A stretch of DNA of 64,000 nucleotides from Paenibacillus curdlanolyticus YK9 (lineage in GTDB: Bacteria > Bacillota > Bacilli > Paenibacillales > Paenibacillaceae), in the NCBI RefSeq assembly GCF_000179615.1, contig NZ_AEDD01000006.1, positions 246,455 through 310,454 of the forward strand. The letters run 5' to 3'. Positions 17,248 through 25,881 of this stretch are shown here, piece after piece. The notes under the pieces were generated by a model. That model was not told where the DNA came from. It worked only from the letters and a program-made list of their open reading frames with translations, and did not search any database. Within the stretch, counting starts at the first letter, position 1. Each line of letters starts with the position of its first letter. The translations under genes were made by a program, and so were the position numbers.

Positions 17248-17862
17248 CTAGCTATTACGCATGATGATCGTTTCGAGGGTGTTGGCGACGTCCTCGCAAT
17301 AGTCTGTCGTTTGTTCCAAGCGCTCGTAAATCTCTTTGCGCTTAATCAGTTCGATCGGATCTTTGACGTTCTTGAACAGGTTCGTGATGCTTACCCGCAG
17401 GAGATCGTCCGCTTGGTTCTCAAGCTCGTTGATCGCGATATTCGGCTCGCGCATCGCCAGCAGCTTTTTCTCCGTCAGCAGGTAGATTGCTTTCTTGATC
17501 TGATGCGAGGAACGAACGAGATTATCGGCGAACAGCGCGATATATTCGTCATGCTCCTTGATTTGATACATTTCAAAACGGGAAGCGCATGCTTCAATGC
17601 CGTCCAGCACATCGTCAAGCGATGTCGTGAGCGCCATGATGTCCTCGCGTTCGATTGGCGTGATAAACGTTTTGTTCAGCTCCGTCAAAATCGTATGCGT
17701 GTACTTGTCGCATTGCGTCTCATAGTTTTTCATCTGTTTAGCGAATGCTGTCACATCTTGTAGATTCGTGACGTGCTGGCCGAAGTATTCGACTGCAACA
17801 ACGAGCGTGTCCGCCATCTCTTCTAGCGTTTTGAAAAAGATATCCTTCTTGTTAAAGAACAT
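17248..17862 (-). CDS. DUF47 family (PhoU-like) Pit accessory protein
   Basis: 204 residues, all-helical, beginning MFFNKKDIFFKTLEEMADT. The acidic metal-ligand pattern of PhoU-like proteins is present (EREDIMALTTSLDDVLDGIE near residue 70). The start at ATG 17862 is preferred because GGGG lies 7 bases before it, whereas a TTG two codons upstream has no room for a ribosome binding site. DUF47 proteins accompany Pit transporters and probably modulate them. First gene of the DUF47-pit operon. Confidence 0.9.
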   Translation of the reverse strand: MFFNKKDIFFKTLEEMADTLVVAVEYFGQHVTNLQDVTAFAKQMKNYETQCDKYTHTILTELNKTFITPIEREDIMALTTSLDDVLDGIEACASRFEMYQIKEHDEYIALFADNLVRSSHQIKKAIYLLTEKKLLAMREPNIAINELENQADDLLRVSITNLFKNVKDPIELIKRKEIYERLEQTTDYCEDVANTLETIIMRNS

Positions 17863-17972
17863 ACTCAATCCCCTTCGTCGATCGGAAATATGCTGATTCA
17901 GCGTGCCGATTCAAGTTCAACTTCCCTATCTTACCACGCGCGAATATACATTGTTAAGGTTTCGTAAAGGAT

Positions 17973-17998
17973 TTAACACTCCGTTAACAAAATTAACA
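17973..17998. promoter_or_regulatory. Putative PhoP box upstream of DUF47-pit
   Basis: Three direct TTAACA hexamers at 17973, 17984 and 17993. The first two are spaced exactly 11 bases apart, the PhoP recognition pattern of Bacillus. A TATATT -10-like element (17943-17948, minus strand) lies 25 bases closer to the gene. The hexamers are on the strand opposite the gene. Confidence 0.45.
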
Positions 17999-18042
17999 AT
18001 TCAGGAGCATCACATTTACAGCCTTCCCCGTTTCGACAAATT

Positions 18043-19116
18043 TCACCCAACTTTCACATGCTCTGCGAAAGTCGGTTTGTTCGGCACGATATGGTAGTAC
18101 ACTTTGCCCGGCAAAAACGGCAGCTCCTTGCCATCTTTCACGATTCGAATGACGTCTTTGCCCGTCCGCGTCCATTGGCAGGCCACCTCTTGCCCGTTCT
18201 GGAACAGGATCGCGGGACCGCCCGAGGAGAGATCCACCTTGAGCCGCCCGTAGTCGTCATATACTTGATGATTCGCCCCTAATACGACAACATTCGATGC
18301 GGATAACTGCTCCTTGTTGTTCATGTCGATATGCGGCTGATCATTAATGGACCTCAGATACACCTTGCGCGCCTCGTCGTAAGCGTAGCTGACCTTGTAG
18401 TCCTTCATCAGAAAATGAATGTCCAGCTTCGTTGCCGGGCCGTCATAAGCGCCCGCTCCGCCTTCTGCGAACGTGAACGAAGGGATCGTTACGCTGCTCT
18501 CATATTTTCGCTTCTCTGCTCCCGCATGCATTTTCTCCAGATTGGAGTAAAGGTTATGCGGCGCTTTCCGCGTCTTTTCCCGCCAGAAGTACGCGCCGGC
18601 GTTCGTAATTTCGTCCAAATCCTGCTTATGCTGCCGCTGCAAAATCGCGAACGCGTCATTGCTGGCTCCCGCATGCACGAGAACGCCGTGATAAAATTCA
18701 CCCAGCTCGATTAAATACGGACGGATGCTGCGAATCGGACCGATCGGTTCCTTGGACTCCGAGCTTTGGAAAATCGCCACAAGACGCGTAATGCCGCCCT
18801 CGGCGAGCACCTCCCATATGACATCGGCCTGCGTCAGGCCCGATTGCGGACGCGCCGCTTTGTAATTGTTCACCATGACAGCCATCGGACGCTGCACCGC
18901 TTCCTTATCCAGCGGCAATCCGGTAAACGGCGCAGTGATCGAGGATTGCGCTGCAGGCGGCTCCGCCGTTTCTTGCGTCTGCTCCTGCGTTTGATTCCCT
19001 TCATCGATTGGCGCCGTCGTTGGCGTATCCGCCGGTTTCTTATCGTTGCTGCAAGCGGTTACGGCTAAAGCCGCAGCCAATAGTATCGCTATGAAAGCTT
19101 GCTTCGTTTTCGTCAT
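18043..19116 (-). CDS. yerB: DUF3048 lipoprotein, YerB-like
   Basis: 357 residues from ATG 19116, supported by AAAGGTGG upstream. A lipoprotein signal ends in LAVTACSN (Cys near residue 22), followed by a Thr/Glu/Gln-rich linker. The DUF3048 core starts with FTGLPLDKEAVQRPMAVMVNNYKAARPQSGL and contains VIWEVLAEGGITRLVAIFQS. Function is unknown; it is anchored to the outer face of the membrane. In B. subtilis yerB lies beside yerC in the purine region. Here DUF47-pit, cls, a two-component pair, an SLH gene and an IS4 element separate them. Confidence 0.88.
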   Translation of the reverse strand: MTKTKQAFIAILLAAALAVTACSNDKKPADTPTTAPIDEGNQTQEQTQETAEPPAAQSSITAPFTGLPLDKEAVQRPMAVMVNNYKAARPQSGLTQADVIWEVLAEGGITRLVAIFQSSESKEPIGPIRSIRPYLIELGEFYHGVLVHAGASNDAFAILQRQHKQDLDEITNAGAYFWREKTRKAPHNLYSNLEKMHAGAEKRKYESSVTIPSFTFAEGGAGAYDGPATKLDIHFLMKDYKVSYAYDEARKVYLRSINDQPHIDMNNKEQLSASNVVVLGANHQVYDDYGRLKVDLSSGGPAILFQNGQEVACQWTRTGKDVIRIVKDGKELPFLPGKVYYHIVPNKPTFAEHVKVG

Positions 19117-19234
19117 TGTGGCATTCCACCTTTTGTAGGAATCGAATCGTCGTCTTTTCCATTTAACCACATTCAAGGGGGGCTTGTCTTGCAACCAGCC
19201 GACTAGTGCTTTCACGGCGATGCCCAGACACGCC

Positions 19235-19269
19235 AAAAAGCCTCCGATCGCGAATCGATCGAAGGCTTC
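19235..19269 (-). terminator. Terminator after the alpha/beta hydrolase gene
   Basis: AAGCCTTCGATCG and CGATCGGAGGCTT pair (one G-T) around a short loop and are followed by TTTTT on the minus strand, 24 bases after the stop. Confidence 0.8.
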
Positions 19270-19293
19270 CTGCGCATTGCTATCCCATTTGCA

Positions 19294-20109
19294 TTAAATG
19301 CTCCAATGATGCCATTCCTCATGACGGCGATCCAGGCCGGCCAGCCAGCTCGTCGTGACGCCAATCGCTTCCTCCTGATGCTTCCGCGTCGAGTACGTAT
19401 GATCCGCTTGGAAGATGATCTCTTTATCGCAGATGCCGTCTCCGCGCGTCCAAAACACTTTCTGATACAAGAAGCTGTAGTCCGCCGGGATGACATCATC
19501 GCTCGTACCATGCACGAGGAGGACGTCGCCGCCGAAGCGCGGAGCCTCCTGGAAGGGCTGATGCTCTTGCAGGGATTCGAAAAAGACTGGCTTAAGCGTG
19601 AAGCCCGTGTAGTCGGTGCTTCCGGCCTGAATAGCCTCATCATATCCCGAGCGGCCAACGATACGAACGATATCATTGAAAGGATACGCAACCGGCGACC
19701 ACAGCACGAGCCGCTTCACGCGGCGATCGCGTACCGAGGTGAGCAACGCCGTCGCGCCGCCAAGCGAATGCCCCAGCAGAACGACACGCTGCAGGTCGAC
19801 CGTATCCATCGATGTCACGTAATCGATCGCCGTTCGCGTCTGCGCGATCATCGATTCCAAGCCCAGCTCGCCATAATCGCCGTCGCTTTCTCCGCAGCCG
19901 CCGTAATCGAAGCGAAGCACATAAGCCCCGTTAGCCGCGAGCGCGCGAGCTGTCTTGACGAATAACCGATCAACGCCAATTCGGCTGCCTACGAAGCCGT
20001 GGCAAATAATAATGGCCGGATGCTTCCCGCTGTTCGTTCCTCCTGTTGGATAGTGGAGCGTTCCCGTCAAATGTAATCCTTCGTGCTTCAACGTCAGCTG
20101 CTTCTCCAT
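19294..20109 (-). CDS. Alpha/beta hydrolase (esterase/acyl hydrolase-like)
   Basis: 271 residues. Oxyanion region ICHGFVGSRIG, then RFDYGGCGESDGD, nucleophile elbow GHSLGG (Ser about residue 118), acidic residue in HGTSDDVIP and catalytic His in ADHTYS. No signal peptide, so cytoplasmic. Substrate unknown; similar proteins are annotated as acyl hydrolases or feruloyl-esterase-like. The ATG at 20109 is preferred over the frame's first ATG at 20160 because GGAGGG sits 8 bases upstream of it. Confidence 0.82.
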   Translation of the reverse strand: MEKQLTLKHEGLHLTGTLHYPTGGTNSGKHPAIIICHGFVGSRIGVDRLFVKTARALAANGAYVLRFDYGGCGESDGDYGELGLESMIAQTRTAIDYVTSMDTVDLQRVVLLGHSLGGATALLTSVRDRRVKRLVLWSPVAYPFNDIVRIVGRSGYDEAIQAGSTDYTGFTLKPVFFESLQEHQPFQEAPRFGGDVLLVHGTSDDVIPADYSFLYQKVFWTRGDGICDKEIIFQADHTYSTRKHQEEAIGVTTSWLAGLDRRHEEWHHWSI

Positions 20110-20327
20110 CTTGCCATCCCTCCGAACCTTTTCTATATCAAGAAGTTCTTTGATTGTCATATAGTTTATTATTCCTACCCGTTTAGTATGAATTAATTGT
20201 TTAGATCATACCATTCCCTTCCTCCCATTGTCAACGGGCAGATTTCATCGCTTGCGCGCGGACGGATAGCTTTTCATCGCCAGTCCATACTAACGTTACA
20301 TCACAGGCGCAGAGGAGGTGACGGCGG

Positions 20328-20447
20328 ATGCCTGCATGGATGGAATGGCTTATGCATCATTGGGTGTCCAGCTTGCTGGTGCTCGGGGTTGTACTGGCAA
20401 TCGTTTATGTGTTCAGCAACCGCAGCTCCTTGTTTTACAAAGAATAA
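20328..20447 (+). CDS. 39-residue single-span membrane miniprotein
   Basis: MPAWMEWLMHHWVSSLLV begins a 39-residue protein with one hydrophobic helix (about residues 13-29) and a polar C-terminus ending LFYKE. A near-perfect ribosome binding site (GAGGAGGTGA) lies 7 bases before the ATG, and a strong terminator follows the stop directly. The unit is too compact and well equipped to be chance. I do not recognise the family. It is convergent with a sensor kinase gene, sharing its terminator. Confidence 0.65.
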   Translation: MPAWMEWLMHHWVSSLLVLGVVLAIVYVFSNRSSLFYKE

Positions 20448-20484
20448 TAAGAGTAAACGGGCCATCCGTTTACTCTTATTTTAT
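20448..20484. terminator. Bidirectional terminator
   Basis: TAAGAGTAAACGG and CCGTTTACTCTTA pair perfectly around a five-base loop, followed by TTTTA. It serves the miniprotein gene on the plus strand and contains the stop codon of the kinase gene on the minus strand. Confidence 0.9.
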
Positions 20485-21900
20485 GTCAATGCTTATGCTC
20501 TCATCCGCTTGTCCGGCTGAATCGCCTCGCTGCAGCGGGATGCGGATTGTTACAGCCGTTCCGGCTCCCCATTCGCTGACGAGCGCCATGCTTCCGCTAT
20601 GCAGCGCAATGATTTCGCGGCAGATCGCAAGCCCGAGCCCGCTGCCTTGCTTGGCCGAGTCGCCTTTATAGAATTTGTCCGTTACATGCGGCAAATGCTC
20701 GGGCGCAATGCCGGCTCCCGTATCCGCAATCGTAAGGACAGCTTCGCGATCCAACGCCCTCGTCGTCACCCGAATGGAACCGCCCTGCGGCGTAAATTTA
20801 TAGGCATTATCGATGAGGTTAATCAGCACTTGCTTCAGCCGGTTGACGTCGCCGTGCACCATTAGCGGGTGCTCCGATAGAGAAGCGATAAGCTGGACAC
20901 CCGTCGCTTCCTGGCGAACGCCCAGCTGCTTAAGCGTCTCCTTCACCGGGCGATTCAGATCAAGATAATCAGGATGCAGCTCGATGCTCCGATCGTACAG
21001 CTTGGAGAAATCGAGCAAATCCTCCACTAGCCCGTGCAGCCGTTCTGTCTCTTGGCTAATGACAGCGAGCCCCAGCTCCAGCTCCTCGCGATCTGTCTCA
21101 TCTTCGGCTAACGTTTCGCTCCAGCCTTTGATCGACGTAAGCGGCGTCCGCAGCTCATGCGAAATCGACGATATAAAATCATTTTTCAGCTGCTCGCGCT
21201 TCGTCAGCTGCGCAGCAAGCGTATTCAGCATCTCCGCCAGCTGCCCGATCTCGTCCGCGCTTCGCGGAACCGCGCGCCGCTGCCAATCGCCGTCCGCCAT
21301 CTGCCTCGCCACGAAGGTGAGCTCGCGGATCGGCTTAACAATGCGCTTCGACATCCACAAGCTTACGCCGAGAAACAGCAGCACAACTGCAGCAGCGGTC
21401 AGCAGCGTCAGTCCGATAATGCGTGCCACGACATCGTCAATTCGTTCCAAGGAGGCGGAATAACGCACAAGGCCGACGACCAGCTGCCCCGATTGCACCG
21501 GAACCGTCGCCGCTACGATGTGCTTTCCCCCTTCGCTGCCGCGCCATGTGCCGGACTGGCCGCTCATAGCTGCTTCGACATCGAGCGTATGGATCGGCTT
21601 CCCGCCTGCTTCACCTTCCGTGTCCATCACTGGTTTTCCGCTGCGATCAAGCAGCTGAATGCGATAGGAATCTCCCTTTAAATTGCTGATCATATAGGCC
21701 GCGCGCTCACGGGTCATCTGCATCCCCATCATGCGGCCGTGAACCGCCATATCGCTCTCTGCTCGGCGGGAAACAGCACTTGTCGCGCTGCCGTAATAAT
21801 AATTCCAGATCAGCGCAATGAAGATCGAGCCGAGCAAGCCGGATACGAGCACAATGAGAATGAAGTAGCTCCAAGCCATGCGAACCTTCAAGCTTTTCAT
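20476..21900 (-). CDS. Membrane sensor histidine kinase
   Basis: 474 residues from ATG 21900, which overlaps the regulator stop by 4 bases. N-terminal helix (YFILIVLVSGLLGSIFIALIW), an extracytoplasmic domain of about 130 residues, a second helix (LTLLTAAAVVLLFLGVSLWM) and HAMP. Phospho-acceptor His in SISHELRTPLTSIKGW; ATPase motifs LINLIDNAYKFTP, IADTGAGI and GSGLGLAICREI. Last gene of a lipoprotein-regulator-kinase operon, so the lipoprotein at 22696 may act in sensing. Confidence 0.9.
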   Translation of the reverse strand: MKSLKVRMAWSYFILIVLVSGLLGSIFIALIWNYYYGSATSAVSRRAESDMAVHGRMMGMQMTRERAAYMISNLKGDSYRIQLLDRSGKPVMDTEGEAGGKPIHTLDVEAAMSGQSGTWRGSEGGKHIVAATVPVQSGQLVVGLVRYSASLERIDDVVARIIGLTLLTAAAVVLLFLGVSLWMSKRIVKPIRELTFVARQMADGDWQRRAVPRSADEIGQLAEMLNTLAAQLTKREQLKNDFISSISHELRTPLTSIKGWSETLAEDETDREELELGLAVISQETERLHGLVEDLLDFSKLYDRSIELHPDYLDLNRPVKETLKQLGVRQEATGVQLIASLSEHPLMVHGDVNRLKQVLINLIDNAYKFTPQGGSIRVTTRALDREAVLTIADTGAGIAPEHLPHVTDKFYKGDSAKQGSGLGLAICREIIALHSGSMALVSEWGAGTAVTIRIPLQRGDSAGQADESISIDIK

Positions 21901-22673
21901 CGCGCAGGCACTTCCCGTTTCCAGCGATAGCCGAAGCCCCACACCGTCTCCAGATAGGCTGGTGCGGAAGGGTCGTCCTCGATTTTTTGGCGAATGCGCC
22001 GAATGTTGACATCCACGACCTTCAAATCGCCCACATAGTACCGTCCCCAAACCTCGCTTAAAATATCATCACGGCTCACGCTCTCGTTCGGCCGCTCCAT
22101 GAGAAGCTTCAGCAGCGCCCATTCCGTCGGCGTCAATATAACCTCGACGCCATGCTTATAAAGCTTGCGCTCGCTTGCAGCGAGGCGGAAGGGCTGCCCA
22201 GCCATCGGCGGCGCTGGCTTCTCGGCCAAGACATGCGCCTCATTGGCGCTGTCCTCGCGTACCGCCGCTGGTGCTGGTACACGAGCGGGCGCTTCCGCCT
22301 CCTTCAGCGGCTGCATCCGGCGGTATAGCGATTGCATGCGCGCGATCAGCTCGCCTGGACTGAACGGCTTTTGCACATAATCGTCTGCGCCGAGCTCCAG
22401 TCCGTGGATTTTGTCCGCCTCTTGCGACTTCGCCGTCAGCATAATGATGCCCATTCGCGGGTATCGCTCCCGCAGCACGCTTAGCACCTCGAATCCGCTG
22501 ATCGTCGGGAGCATGACGTCTAACAATGCGATATCAAATGGCCCCTCTTCCGCAGCAAGCGCTATCGCTTCCTCGCCCGTTCCTGCTTCCATGACGGTCA
22601 TATCGTTGCGCCTCAAATTAATCCGGATGAACCCGCGTATCGCTTCCTCGTCCTCCAGCAGCAAGATGTTCAT
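21897..22673 (-). CDS. OmpR-family response regulator with a long linker
   Basis: 258 residues. The receiver has EDEEAIRGFIR, phospho-acceptor Asp in IALLDVMLPT and Lys in VQKPFSPG. An unusually long Ala/Pro-rich linker (about residues 120-160) precedes the winged-helix domain, which ends WGFGYRWKREVPAR. The ATG at 22673 fits the GGAGGGGGG ribosome binding site. It is co-transcribed with the lipoprotein upstream and the kinase downstream. Confidence 0.9.
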   Translation of the reverse strand: MNILLLEDEEAIRGFIRINLRRNDMTVMEAGTGEEAIALAAEEGPFDIALLDVMLPTISGFEVLSVLRERYPRMGIIMLTAKSQEADKIHGLELGADDYVQKPFSPGELIARMQSLYRRMQPLKEAEAPARVPAPAAVREDSANEAHVLAEKPAPPMAGQPFRLAASERKLYKHGVEVILTPTEWALLKLLMERPNESVSRDDILSEVWGRYYVGDLKVVDVNIRRIRQKIEDDPSAPAYLETVWGFGYRWKREVPAR

Positions 22674-22695
22674 GCGCCGTCCCCCCTCCACTACA

Positions 22696-24135
22696 CTACG
22701 GCCGTTCCATGACTTGAAGTCGCTGGCTCAGCTGATTCTCGTTTAATAGCATGGCTTGATACGCGTCCTTCGCTTGTTGGCTCCAGTTTTCCGGCGGTGT
22801 TCCGTACACCGCCATATACACCATACCGGAGGCGACGAGCAGCTTGGAATAAGCTTCGCTCCCCTTCTCCAGCCCTTCCTTCGCTTCCTCCCATTTGGCC
22901 GCAGGGATCGCCAGCAGATCGAACAGGCGGGCTCTAGCGCCCGATGAAGGCTCGTACATTTGAAATTGAATGCCTTCATAGCTCGATGGGTCGGTCAGCA
23001 GAGCAAACGTAAAATGATCGCCCCACTGCTCGGGAATGTGAACCCGGATGCCCATTGCGAAATCCTCGTACATGCGCCCGACGACCGAAAAATCCTTCTT
23101 GCCGTCCCACTGCAAATACTCCTGAAACGTGAGCAAATTACTATATGGGGTATCCTCAGGCTGTCCGGGCGCTGTCCTCTCCGCTGCAAAATCAAGAATC
23201 CCGTCGCTATTGCTGTCGCTTGTGCCGCCCATAGGGAAATACGTTTCGACGAGTTCCGAATCCCGGCTGATCACATCGCTAGGGAACACCTCCCGGAGCT
23301 GTCCAGCCCCTGCACCTGTATGCGCCGCGCTGCGCTTCTCCCATGCATACATGTATACGGCTTCGGTATGCGCGCCCAGAGAGGCTTGCAGCATAATGCC
23401 CTTCCGGTCATTCGCAATCTTGCCGACTCGGATATCATAATAGCCATTCACGCCGCCATCAGCCGCAATCGTCGCATTGCGCTTCAAGCCGGTCGCTTCC
23501 ATTCGGTAAACCGACAGGCTTGCCTCCAGCTTCTCATTATCCTGTTGGACAAGCACAAGCTCCTTGCGCCCGTCATCGTCCAGATCGCCGTCATCGACGA
23601 TCGCATAGGGCAGCTCAGCCGCTGGCTTAAGCGTCATTCCTGTTTGCAGTCCGGCTTGACGCCCGTTATACACATAGAGCGTCCGTTGGTTAGGCTCGTA
23701 GGAATTAAAGCCGACCAGCAGCTCAGGCGTTCCATCGAAATTAAGGTCAACCAGCTTCAGCCAGTCGATGCCGAACGACGAATTCTCTTCAATCGTCGCC
23801 CACTTGCTCCAGCGGCCGCGAGTCTTATCTTGGCGAAGCAGCATCACCTTCGACTGTTCGCTCTCATCCTTATAGGTTACGATCGCTTCCGCTCGCCCGT
23901 CGCCATCGAGGTCCGCTTGCCGAATCGTCTGAGGCTTCTGTTCACGATCAACCAAGGTCAGCGACGCATTGTCCGGCAGCATCTGGCTTACCGCTTTCGT
24001 CAACTCCTCATCCGCGCCGTGAACCGGCAATAGCAGGTCAGCCGGCGCTGACCGCATGCTGCATGCAGACGTTACGATGGCTATTAGAAGCGCAACAGCC
24101 GCTAATGCTGGCATTCGCACTCTGCTTACGTTCAT
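22696..24135 (-). CDS. FG-GAP/VCBS-like repeat lipoprotein, unknown role
   Basis: 479 residues from ATG 24135 (GGAGGAGGAAG upstream). A lipoprotein signal ends IVTSACSM. Calcium-type DxDxDG repeats follow: DLDGDGRAEAIV, DLNFDGTPELLV, DLDDDGRKELVL and a later SDSNSDGILDF. They suggest a beta-propeller of FG-GAP/VCBS type over about residues 65-330. A C-terminal domain follows (HIPEQWGDHFTFALL). It is the first gene of an operon with a response regulator 22 bases downstream and a kinase, so it is a plausible surface sensor or partner of that kinase. The family is not named with certainty. Confidence 0.7.
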   Translation of the reverse strand: MNVSRVRMPALAAVALLIAIVTSACSMRSAPADLLLPVHGADEELTKAVSQMLPDNASLTLVDREQKPQTIRQADLDGDGRAEAIVTYKDESEQSKVMLLRQDKTRGRWSKWATIEENSSFGIDWLKLVDLNFDGTPELLVGFNSYEPNQRTLYVYNGRQAGLQTGMTLKPAAELPYAIVDDGDLDDDGRKELVLVQQDNEKLEASLSVYRMEATGLKRNATIAADGGVNGYYDIRVGKIANDRKGIMLQASLGAHTEAVYMYAWEKRSAAHTGAGAGQLREVFPSDVISRDSELVETYFPMGGTSDSNSDGILDFAAERTAPGQPEDTPYSNLLTFQEYLQWDGKKDFSVVGRMYEDFAMGIRVHIPEQWGDHFTFALLTDPSSYEGIQFQMYEPSSGARARLFDLLAIPAAKWEEAKEGLEKGSEAYSKLLVASGMVYMAVYGTPPENWSQQAKDAYQAMLLNENQLSQRLQVMERP

Positions 24136-24272
24136 ACTTCCTCCTCCTAACACTTGTCGACGCTGCCGTCGCCTCGCCAACAAGATGACACCTTACCATT
24201 GCCCTTCTTTGCTTTATCCTAAACGATTACGAAATCGATAGCGTTACAAATCGGTTACACCTCTGCAATAAC

Positions 24273-24310
24273 AAAAAAAGCCCGTCCAACTGCCACGCAG
24301 CCAGACGAGC
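24273..24310 (-). terminator. Terminator of the pur operon after purD
   Basis: On the minus strand GCTCGTCTGGCTG and CAGTTGGACGGGC pair with several G-T pairs around a five-base loop, followed by TTTTTTT. It starts 12 bases after the purD stop. Confidence 0.8.
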
Positions 24311-24322
24311 CTCTCCTATCTA

Positions 24323-25588
24323 TTAACGCAGCGCCTTCATCGCGATGTCCGAACGGCAGTGCATGCCTTCGAACTTGATCACGCTGATCGCTTCGTACGC
24401 GCGAGCGCGCGCTTCCGCAATGTCGCTGCCGCGGCCAACGACGCCGAGCACGCGTCCACCGCTGGTTACAACTTCGCCATCCTTGAATGCTGTGCCCGCA
24501 TGGAAAACAAGCGCTCCCTGCGCTTCTGCAGCCGCGATGCCTTCAATAACGCGGCCCTTCGGATACGAAGCCGGATACCCTTCGGATGCCAGCACAACGC
24601 ATACCGATGCTTGGTCATCCCACTGGATGTCCAGCTGATCGAGACGGCCATTGATCGCTGCAAGGATAATATCAACCAGATCGGTCTTCAAGCGCGGCAG
24701 AACGACCTGCGTCTCCGGATCGCCCATGCGCGCGTTAAATTCAATCGTTTTGGTGCCGTCCTTCGTCATAATGAGGCCTGCGAATAGAACGCCGCGGAAC
24801 GGACGGCCTTCGCTTACCATCGCTTTCGCCGTTGGCTTAATGATGTTCTCGATCGCCTCGTCGATAATCGATTGCTCGACATGCGGCAGCGGCGTGTATG
24901 TGCCCATGCCGCCCGTATTCGGGCCTTGGTCATTATCGAACACTTGCTTATGGTCCTGTGCCGGCACCATAGCGCGTACCGTCTCGCCGTCCACGAACGC
25001 GAGAATGGACATTTCTTGGCCGGAGAGGAACTCTTCGATCACGACTTGGTTGCCGGACTCGCCGAACACCTTGTCCACCATCATCGAGCGAAGCGCTTGC
25101 TCCGCCTCTTCAAGCGTAGCGGCTACCGTTACGCCCTTGCCTGCTGCAAGGCCGTCCGCCTTAATGACGATTGGCGCCTCTTGTTGGCGGAGATACGCCA
25201 GCGCGGTTTCAAAATCCGTGAACGTCTCGTATTTTGCTGTCGGGATGTTGTATTTTTTGAGCAAGTTTTTCATGAAAATCTTGCTGCCTTCGATCTCGGC
25301 AGCGTTCTTGCGCGGTCCGAAAACCGGGATGTTTTTCGCTTCGAATGCATCTACGATGCCGTCTGCTAGCGGGTCATCCGGACCGACTACAACGAGATCG
25401 ATGGAATTATCGCAAGCGAACTGAATGAGCTCATCGAATTGATTCACTTGAATCGGCACGCACTCGGCAACCTGCGCAATGCCTGCGTTGCCCGGTGCAC
25501 AATAAATTTCTTTAACTTTATCGCTCTTCTTGAGCGCCCATGCAATGGCGTGCTCGCGTCCGCCGCCGCCGATGACTAGAATCCGCAT
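24323..25588 (-). CDS. purD: Phosphoribosylamine-glycine ligase
   Basis: 421 residues. It ligates phosphoribosylamine and glycine with ATP to GAR, the second step of purine synthesis. The N-terminus MRILVIGGGGREHAIAW is diagnostic; ATP-grasp motifs KADGLAAGKGV and EFNARMGDPETQ are present. The start at ATG 25588 has GGGAGG upstream; an in-frame 34-codon extension lacks the conserved sequence. Last gene of the pur operon, about 290 bases beyond purH, a longer gap than elsewhere apart from purB-purC. Confidence 0.97.
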   Translation of the reverse strand: MRILVIGGGGREHAIAWALKKSDKVKEIYCAPGNAGIAQVAECVPIQVNQFDELIQFACDNSIDLVVVGPDDPLADGIVDAFEAKNIPVFGPRKNAAEIEGSKIFMKNLLKKYNIPTAKYETFTDFETALAYLRQQEAPIVIKADGLAAGKGVTVAATLEEAEQALRSMMVDKVFGESGNQVVIEEFLSGQEMSILAFVDGETVRAMVPAQDHKQVFDNDQGPNTGGMGTYTPLPHVEQSIIDEAIENIIKPTAKAMVSEGRPFRGVLFAGLIMTKDGTKTIEFNARMGDPETQVVLPRLKTDLVDIILAAINGRLDQLDIQWDDQASVCVVLASEGYPASYPKGRVIEGIAAAEAQGALVFHAGTAFKDGEVVTSGGRVLGVVGRGSDIAEARARAYEAISVIKFEGMHCRSDIAMKALR

Positions 25589-25659
25589 GAATAAACCTCC
25601 CACAATAGCTGTTATCATGTAAACGGCCAACACTGCTGCGACCATTATAATGAACGAAC

Positions 25660-25684
25660 GGACGCCATGACTCGCATGGCGTCC
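25660..25684. other. Perfect hairpin between purH and purD
   Basis: GGACGCCATG and CATGGCGTCC form a ten-pair stem with a five-base loop in the 293-base purH-purD gap. No U-tract follows on either strand, so it is not a classical terminator. It could be an mRNA processing or stabilising element. Nothing else is visible in the gap. Confidence 0.4.
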
Positions 25685-25881
25685 CTCCATCTGATTGTTT
25701 ACTGACTTTCAAACAAGAATACGCAGGGCAGCATGCCATGCTTGGCTCCGGTGTTCGCGCGTCATGCTCGCGTTCGAGAATCATCCGCGCGAACCCCCAT
25801 TCGCCGAACGTCCCCGATTCTATCGCTAGTTAAGGCGCTTAACCGCCAGCTTGCCTGGTTTTCCGCTTGCTGCTGTATCGC

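Noticed and set aside
25590..25881. A gene in the purH-purD gap
   Set aside because: No frame has a ribosome binding site and sensible composition; only a perfect hairpin is visible.
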